Assembly (NCBI RefSeq): GCF_003362805.1
Contig: NZ_QNQT01000005.1
Span: 1 to 64,000 of the forward strand
DNA length: 64,000 bases
Direction of reading: 5' to 3'
Origin: Neobacillus piezotolerans
GTDB lineage: Bacteria; Bacillota; Bacilli; Bacillales; Cytobacillaceae
Shown: positions 59,189 through 64,000 of the stretch, one piece after another
Layout of the letters: each line of letters begins with the position of its first letter
Numbering within the stretch: position 1 is the stretch's first letter
Notes under the pieces: model-generated
Seen by the model: only the letters and a program-made list of their open reading frames with translations
The model's database searches: none
Told to the model about the DNA's origin: nothing
Made by a program: the position numbers and the translations under genes

Positions 59189-61912
59189 TCAACCACCACC
59201 GGTACCACCGCCAGTGCCTCCACCGGTTCCACCACCGGTACCACCGCCAGTGCCTCCACCGGTTCCACCGCCGGTACCTCCGCCAGTGCCTCCACCGGTA
59301 CCACCGCCGGTACCTCCGCCAGTGCCACCACCAGTGTCGCCGCCTGTGCCTCCGCCAGTATCTCCGCCGTCGTCACCGCCAGTGCCTCCGCCGTCATCAC
59401 CGCCAGTGCCTCCACCGTCATCACCGCCAGTGTTTCCACCGTCGTCGCCGCCGTCGTCACCTCCGCCACCAGTTCCGGTGCCGTTGCCTTTTCCTTTGTC
59501 TTTGTCTTTTCCATCCTTATTCCCTTTATTGTTCCCATCGTCTTTCTGCTCGTCTCCAGAACTTTGCGTTCGAGGGACTTTGATGGAAATTGATGCAGGT
59601 TCGCTTGTTTTTCCATCCTTAAGGGCAGTTATCGAAATGGTATAGATGGCTTCCGGTTTAACATTCGTTATCTCAAATGATGTGCCGTTTGATTCATCCG
59701 ACAATACAGGGTTGCCATTTTCAGCAACTTTGATTGCAAAGCTGGCGCCGGCTTCATCATAGCCCCAGTTTGCGGAAATGGAATTGGTTTCCTTGTTGTA
59801 TTGAGCTGTTAAGCCTTTAGGAGATACAAGTTTGTCGAATTTCTGGGATACCTGCTTAGGTTTCTTTCCTTTGACAGCATATTCATAGAGTACAAGGCTG
59901 TCTGGAGTATAAGGGCTCGCCAGTTTGGCGGGAATTGAACCTTTTTCAATCCGGACTTTTTCCACACTTTTAGGCATTGTGAAGTCCGCGGTTTTCTTTC
60001 CTTTCGACACATGTTCCATCAGGTTTTTATATAAAAGCAGTGCGATTTTTTGATCTTTTCCAGGCTTTATCGGAGTGTTTCTGCTTTCATAGCCGGTCCA
60101 GACAGCGATTGTATAATCTGTCGTATATCCCGCAAACCATGCGTCAGGAACCGATTTTTCACTAATGTTCAATTTCTTCAATTCATCGTCTGTATAGTTG
60201 GTTGTCCCGGTTTTTCCTGCCGCCGGTAGTCCCGGGATTTTCGCCATGGTGCCGGTCCCGCCTGGTCCCAGGACACTTTTCAGCATATCCGTGACCATGA
60301 AGGCCGTATAATCTTTCATGACAACCTTTGTTTCAGGTGTTGTGTCGATTTCGGTCCCATCCCTGAATTGGATCTTCTTAACCGTGTAAGGTTTTGTATA
60401 AAATCCATTATTGCCAAAAGCGCTATAGGCACCTGCCATTTGGACGGGAGAGACGCCATATTTTAACCCTCCAATGGCATAGGATTCATATATTTCTTTT
60501 AACGGAATACCAAGATTGACAGCAAAATCCTTAGCCTTATCCGTGCCTACTGCCTGTAGGGTCTGTACGGCAATCGTATTCTTGGACTTTGCGAGAGCCT
60601 GTCTGATCGTCATCCAGCCATCGTATTTGTCGTTCCAGTTTCCGAATTCTTTTCCGTTCGAAAACTTGATTTCCTTGTCCTCAAGCATATGGTAAGTTCC
60701 CCACTGCTTGTATTCAATCGCGGGGCCGTAATCCAGGATGGGCTTGATCGTTGAGCCAGGCTGCCTTTTTATATCGGTCGCGTAGTTGAATCCCCGCTGT
60801 ACATCCTTATTCCTTCCGCCGCCAATTGCCCGTATTTCACCAGTTTTTGTATCAAGCAGGACGATTCCCGCCTGAAACTTTTCATCCGGAAATTGGACAA
60901 CATCGGTAGTGAACATCATTTTATCGACATAATCCTGGGCATCCCGGTCCAGTGTGGTATAGATGGTCAGGCCATCTGAAAAAATATCAAAATCGCCCGC
61001 TTTATTTACTTCTTCAATTACGGCGTCTACAAAAGAATCATAAGGCTTGCTATCTTTTTGCCGTTTGTCCTCGGGGATAAGGCTTGATTCTACAGGAATG
61101 CTTTGTGCTTCCTTCATTTGCTCTTTTGAAATAAACCCGTGCTGGTTCATAGGGGACAGTACAATATTCCTTCTTCTTTCAGCCCGGTCGGGATGTTCAA
61201 AAGGATTATAGTTGTTTGGGCTTTGCGGCATTCCCGCCAAAAGCGCGACCTCATGCAGCTCGAGATCCTTCAGGTCCTTGCCGAAATATTCCTTGGCCGC
61301 GGTTGCGACTCCGTGAACGCCTCGGGACATGTATATTTTGTTTACATACATTTCAAAGATTTCTTGTTTCGTGTACTTCTGTTCAAGCTGATAGGACAGC
61401 CAAGCTTCCTGTACCTTCCTTTTAATGGTTTTGTCGTTGGATAGTAAATAGTTTTTAACAACCTGCTGAGTTATTGTCGATGCGCCTTCAGCACCGAATC
61501 CATCGGTTACGTTAGCAATTACGGCCCCCCCCAGGCGAATCAGGTCGATGCCGTGGTGATGATAGAATCGGACATCTTCGGTCGCGAGGAAGGCATCTTC
61601 GACCAGTTTCGGAATATCCTTGTAATCTACGTAATCCCTCTTTATGGAGCCTACTTCCCGTATCGGATTATTATTGATGTCAAGAATTTTGGACGGGATT
61701 GGGTCCTTCAACATTTTTTTCTCTAGCTTTGGGGCACCTTGAACAAGATAGGCGAAGGTGGCCACCCCGGAAAGCATGCCGGCAATGCCAATAGCAATAA
61801 GAATCAGGAAAATTTTCTTGAAAAGGCCGTATTTTGAATTTGCCGGCTTTTTCTTTCCAGTCTTATTCAATTGTTGCCTGCGTTCCTCCCTGGATTTATA
61901 ATTATTTGCCAT
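59189..61912 (-). CDS. ponA: Class A penicillin-binding protein PBP1A/1B (PonA) with repeat tail
   Basis: A 907-residue bifunctional cell-wall synthase. A short cytoplasmic basic start precedes one membrane helix (about 32-55). The glycosyltransferase domain has TEDVRFYHHHGID and TITQQVVKN; the transpeptidase has PGSTIKP (active Ser), SKNTIA and AGKTGTT. An FN3-like domain (about 690-790) and a Lys/Asp linker lead to a Gly/Thr/Asp-rich tail of about 85 residues. Length is near the B. subtilis 914, whose tail is also low complexity. Start ATG follows GGAAGGAA on the minus strand, 30 nt after recU. Confidence 0.96.
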   Translation of the reverse strand: MANNYKSREERRQQLNKTGKKKPANSKYGLFKKIFLILIAIGIAGMLSGVATFAYLVQGAPKLEKKMLKDPIPSKILDINNNPIREVGSIKRDYVDYKDIPKLVEDAFLATEDVRFYHHHGIDLIRLGGAVIANVTDGFGAEGASTITQQVVKNYLLSNDKTIKRKVQEAWLSYQLEQKYTKQEIFEMYVNKIYMSRGVHGVATAAKEYFGKDLKDLELHEVALLAGMPQSPNNYNPFEHPDRAERRRNIVLSPMNQHGFISKEQMKEAQSIPVESSLIPEDKRQKDSKPYDSFVDAVIEEVNKAGDFDIFSDGLTIYTTLDRDAQDYVDKMMFTTDVVQFPDEKFQAGIVLLDTKTGEIRAIGGGRNKDVQRGFNYATDIKRQPGSTIKPILDYGPAIEYKQWGTYHMLEDKEIKFSNGKEFGNWNDKYDGWMTIRQALAKSKNTIAVQTLQAVGTDKAKDFAVNLGIPLKEIYESYAIGGLKYGVSPVQMAGAYSAFGNNGFYTKPYTVKKIQFRDGTEIDTTPETKVVMKDYTAFMVTDMLKSVLGPGGTGTMAKIPGLPAAGKTGTTNYTDDELKKLNISEKSVPDAWFAGYTTDYTIAVWTGYESRNTPIKPGKDQKIALLLYKNLMEHVSKGKKTADFTMPKSVEKVRIEKGSIPAKLASPYTPDSLVLYEYAVKGKKPKQVSQKFDKLVSPKGLTAQYNKETNSISANWGYDEAGASFAIKVAENGNPVLSDESNGTSFEITNVKPEAIYTISITALKDGKTSEPASISIKVPRTQSSGDEQKDDGNNKGNKDGKDKDKGKGNGTGTGGGGDDGGDDGGNTGGDDGGGTGGDDGGGTGGDDGGDTGGGTGGDTGGGTGGGTGGGTGGGTGGGTGGGTGGGTGGGTGGGTGGGTGGGTGGG
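59192..59335 (-). repeat. 12 tandem 12-bp units encoding GGGT in the PonA tail
   Basis: The 144 bp before the ponA stop are twelve 12-bp units, each coding Gly-Gly-Gly-Thr in some phase. Three unit variants form a 36-bp super-repeat whose first two copies (59192-59227 and 59228-59263) are identical. Synonymous third-base changes mark the rest. Upstream, to about 59480, GGDDGG variants of the same period continue. Confidence 0.85.
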
Positions 61913-61942
61913 GTGATTCCTTCCTTTCCTACATAAACAAAT

Positions 61943-62557
61943 CTAAGATGATAGATTGTAGAGATCATCCAATATTTTTATATAGTCTATTCTCGGCTGA
62001 TACCCGGCATGAATAAGCCTTCCGGTGCCAGCGATCTCTTCTTTCCTGATTGACTTCCTTCCGCCCTGTTCCATTCTGGTCCAATATTCCATCAATTGGT
62101 GCGCCTCAAGCAAGTATATCTCATCCGTACTTGCAAATCGGAGGATGACGAAGGAGATCCCTCCTTGGGCAAGGACGGCTTCCATATGGCGAATTTGATG
62201 TTCATGAAAGTTTTTTAATGGAAAGGAAGTCGGATTTTGGGTTTCCTTTGCTTCAAAATCGATATATTTCCCTTTATAAACGCCATTATAGTCTGTGGTG
62301 GACGCCTGTTTGAAATAAGCCTCCTTAATAACAGCGGCGCTCCTTTTCGGATAATCGACCTGTACAATTTGGATTGGAGTGGGTTTTTTATGGATTACCG
62401 CTATCCCCCTGCTTAAATAATATAAGTTCGTATCGTTCAGGTCATCTTCGAGGGTCATGCCCCTATTTCCGTAGGAACTGTTTGTTTTTCTTTTACCCGT
62501 GGATGCCGTAAACGCCTTTTCGGCGGTATATTTTCGGCCGTTTGGATAATTCACCAT
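61943..62557 (-). CDS. recU: Holliday junction resolvase RecU
   Basis: A 204-residue resolvase for recombination and chromosome segregation. The nuclease core is seen in [21 protein letters not shown] (near residue 90; D, E and K ligands), with [11 protein letters not shown] near the N-terminus. The start is ATG 62557, 6 nt after GAGGTG; a GTG at 62566 would lie on that site. It forms the conserved recU-ponA operon. Confidence 0.96.
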   Translation of the reverse strand: MVNYPNGRKYTAEKAFTASTGKRKTNSSYGNRGMTLEDDLNDTNLYYLSRGIAVIHKKPTPIQIVQVDYPKRSAAVIKEAYFKQASTTDYNGVYKGKYIDFEAKETQNPTSFPLKNFHEHQIRHMEAVLAQGGISFVILRFASTDEIYLLEAHQLMEYWTRMEQGGRKSIRKEEIAGTGRLIHAGYQPRIDYIKILDDLYNLSS

Positions 62558-62583
62558 GATAAGCACCTCACAAACTAATACTT

Positions 62584-62592
62584 ATCATATCA
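62584..62592 (-). promoter_or_regulatory. Candidate extended -10 promoter of recU-ponA
   Basis: On the minus strand TGATATGAT is an extended -10 (TATGAT at 62584-62589). No good -35 is visible. Confidence 0.4.
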
Positions 62593-62703
62593 AAACCGGC
62601 CTGCTTTTGCTGAATAAATATGAGCCGGCAGGCAAATCAATAGTAATAAAGTCCAGGGACGTATAATGGTGCCCAGGAATCTCCCCAATAAAGGATGAAA
62701 ACA

Positions 62704-63669
62704 ATGATGCCGGATAATGCCCTGATTGAAAAAATCAAACAGGAAACCCAAAAATGGAATATTGATAATGTTACCAGAACGAATGCATATTTCCGAGTTT
62801 TTAAGCAGCACCCTGAATTGGAGTGGGCTTTTTTGGCCAGCATGGTGTCGCGCAATGGAGGGTGGAATATGTGCGACCTGGAAGGAGCCATTTTCCCCCA
62901 CTTGCTGAAGCAGGGTGCGAGAAAGCAATTATTCCTCACATTCGAAAGGGCTAACTGGCTTATTTTTCATGATGCTTTCCCACAACTCCTTCTCTATCAT
63001 TATTCGACGAAATTTAAACGCCCCTTGTTTCATCTATTGAAGTTTTTTCGTATATCTTCGTTTATGCAAAAGGAGTGGCCGCTCTATTGGGAGAAACAGG
63101 ATGGCCGGAGGCTAACAATCGCCTTAATCATCAATGAACAGAATGTCATCCAACAGCCTATAATCGATCATCCCCTTTACAAACAAAAAGTGTTTTTTTC
63201 TCCCGAATTTTTTCTGCAGGACTGGATGCATTTCAGTTCAGTCCTTTTTCCAACCTGCGGTGGCGAACTTTATGGCGCGAGCGTGTCAGGGTTCAGGAAG
63301 GTTGCAAACCGTATTGAACTTGGAAAACGGCTTGTGGGAATCTTGTTTCACCCGCGGCTTTTTCCTTATTTTCTGGAATTCGCCGAAAGAACGGCGCATA
63401 CGGGCTCGAGACACGACTTTGAACAATATTTTAAGCAAAAAGTCCCGCGGCACACTCCTTTTCTAAGGGCGACATTTCCCATTATTGAACACAATCGCCA
63501 CACATACTCGGATTGGAGTAAGGGCCGCCTTTTCAATAACCCCCGATTATTTCTCCCAGCGAAAGAAAAGGGAACTATCCATCTTACAGATTGGTATATA
63601 ACCAAGAGGAATCAGCTTTATTTAATGGTCGCACTGAAAAAAGCTTTTGATATTGATTGGAAGTTTTAA
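62704..63669 (+). CDS. yppC: YppC (DUF2515) protein
   Basis: A 321-residue soluble protein of the DUF2515 family, beginning MMPDNALIEKIKQET and containing NVTRTNAYFRVFKQHPELEWAF, MVSRNGGWNMCDLEG and FERANWLIFHDAFPQL. It lies opposite recU as yppC does in B. subtilis. ATG 62704 follows AAAGGATG; an ATG at 62695 overlaps that site. No catalytic motif known to me. Function unknown. Confidence 0.88.
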   Translation: MMPDNALIEKIKQETQKWNIDNVTRTNAYFRVFKQHPELEWAFLASMVSRNGGWNMCDLEGAIFPHLLKQGARKQLFLTFERANWLIFHDAFPQLLLYHYSTKFKRPLFHLLKFFRISSFMQKEWPLYWEKQDGRRLTIALIINEQNVIQQPIIDHPLYKQKVFFSPEFFLQDWMHFSSVLFPTCGGELYGASVSGFRKVANRIELGKRLVGILFHPRLFPYFLEFAERTAHTGSRHDFEQYFKQKVPRHTPFLRATFPIIEHNRHTYSDWSKGRLFNNPRLFLPAKEKGTIHLTDWYITKRNQLYLMVALKKAFDIDWKF

Positions 63670-63676
63670 TTTTTTT

Positions 63677-63713
63677 AACAAAAAAAGCAAGGGAATCCTT
63701 GCTTTTTTGTTAA
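63677..63713. terminator. Bidirectional terminator between yppC and sspM
   Basis: AACAAAAAAAGCAAGG pairs with CCTTGCTTTTTTGTT (one extra A) over a 5-nt loop. Both sides are A/T rich, so it serves both convergent genes. Confidence 0.9.
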
Positions 63714-63765
63714 AACAAAGTTGGATGCTTTGTTCGAAAGGGAGTTTTGCTGAGTGGCGGCCACT

Positions 63766-63870
63766 TTATTCAGCCGGCCTATTTTCACCAATCAGCTTTT
63801 TATCCCCGTAACCAACTTTTTTTGGTTCCTGTCCGTTTTGATTTTTCTTCCCATTACCCTTTTTTTTCAT
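63766..63870 (-). CDS. sspM: SspM-like small acid-soluble spore protein
   Basis: A 34-residue basic peptide: MKKKGNGKKNQNGQ at the start and GDKKLIGENRPAE at the end. The DKKL-x-G-x-NRP ending resembles SspM of B. subtilis, which lies in the same region. ATG 63870 follows GGAGGTG at 8-nt spacing on the minus strand. A CATGATA box about 15 nt upstream of that site could be a sigma-G -10. Function: minor SASP of the spore core. Confidence 0.7.
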   Translation of the reverse strand: MKKKGNGKKNQNGQEPKKVGYGDKKLIGENRPAE

Positions 63871-64000
63871 GGCTAAAACACCTCCAGTACTATCATGCCC
63901 TTCAGTGTGTGTTCCTTACCAGAATCCTTGTCGATTTTTTCTGATGAACACTAAAAAAAAAGAAGGAAATTCCACTACCTTTGGCGGATTTGTTCTAGTT
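63871..64000 (-). other. Upstream of sspM to window end
   Basis: It holds the sspM ribosome site and a CATGATA sigma-G-like -10 on the minus strand (about 63888-63894) with no convincing -35. Beyond that I see no gene before the window ends. Confidence 0.35.

Noticed and set aside
59123-59593. Plus-strand Thr/Ala/Ser-rich ORF after ypoC
   Set aside because: It is another frame of the ponA repeat; it starts inside a terminator region and lacks a ribosome site.
59214-59645. Plus-strand ORF coding a PPVPPPV repeat protein
   Set aside because: It is the antisense reading of the PonA Gly/Thr repeat tail, has no ribosome site and no independent support.

Overview
The window is a stretch of chromosome from an endospore-forming member of the Bacillaceae (Bacillus sensu lato). 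Evidence for this is the dense set of spore genes (cotJABC, prsW, sleB-ypeB, spoIVA, ypjB, an sspM-like SASP), bacillithiol genes (bshA, bshB1, ypdA), a menaquinone/cytochrome b6c (qcr) pathway, TRAP (mtrB), Gram-positive ribosome-binding sites and many TTG/GTG starts. Gene order follows the Bacillus subtilis recU-to-ypbF region closely, with local losses and insertions. I see no mobile elements, tRNA, rRNA or CRISPR. Species cannot be fixed from the sequence alone.

Layout. 1-4.9 kb: cotJABC on the minus strand, then a CBS/ACT protein, a small membrane protein, phosphoesterase ypbG, an unusual MerR/B12-fold regulator and the ClpC adaptor mecB. 5-13.5 kb: gudB, ypdA, an asparaginase, prsW, sleB-ypeB, ypfB, cmk and plsC. 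13.6-22.3 kb: S1-like rpsA, tiny antisense ypzI, yphA, the YIEGIA protein with its small partner, der, gpsA, yphE, yphF and spoIVA. 22.6-27.3 kb: hbs, folE-mtrB, hepS-menG-hepT and ndk. 27.4-33.4 kb: aroC-aroB, then hisC-tyrA-aroA behind their own promoter; no trp operon, aroH or cheR lies here. 33.4-36.9 kb: a degenerate amidohydrolase-like gene, ypiA, ypiB, ypiF. 37-42.5 kb: qcrABC with an unusual 296-bp spacer before qcrC, ypjA, ypjB, a YugP-like metallopeptidase, and ypjC on the minus strand. 42.7-50.7 kb: ypjD-dapB-mgsA-bshB1-bshA-cca-birA, then panBCD behind an attenuator-like leader. 50.8-64 kb: dinG, ypmA-ypmB-aspB, asnS, dnaD-nth-ypoC, then recU-ponA on the minus strand, yppC, and an sspM-like gene on the minus strand.

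How the genes work together. The window joins aromatic amino acid synthesis (shikimate to chorismate, then Tyr/Phe), menaquinone side chain and ring methylation (hepS/hepT/menG), the respiratory complex that uses menaquinol (qcrABC), bacillithiol synthesis and recycling, pantothenate and lysine/diaminopimelate entry, cell-wall polymerisation with chromosome repair (ponA-recU, nth, dinG, dnaD), and spore coat, cortex and germination functions.

The points most worth a second look are the panB leader, the MerR regulator that lacks the cobalamin axial histidine, the structured spacer splitting qcrAB from qcrC, the 12/36-bp repeat tail of PonA, and the amidohydrolase-like protein without metal ligands. 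Most other genes are ordinary core Bacillaceae genes. Starts were chosen by Shine-Dalgarno spacing and family length; promoter calls are by eye and tentative.
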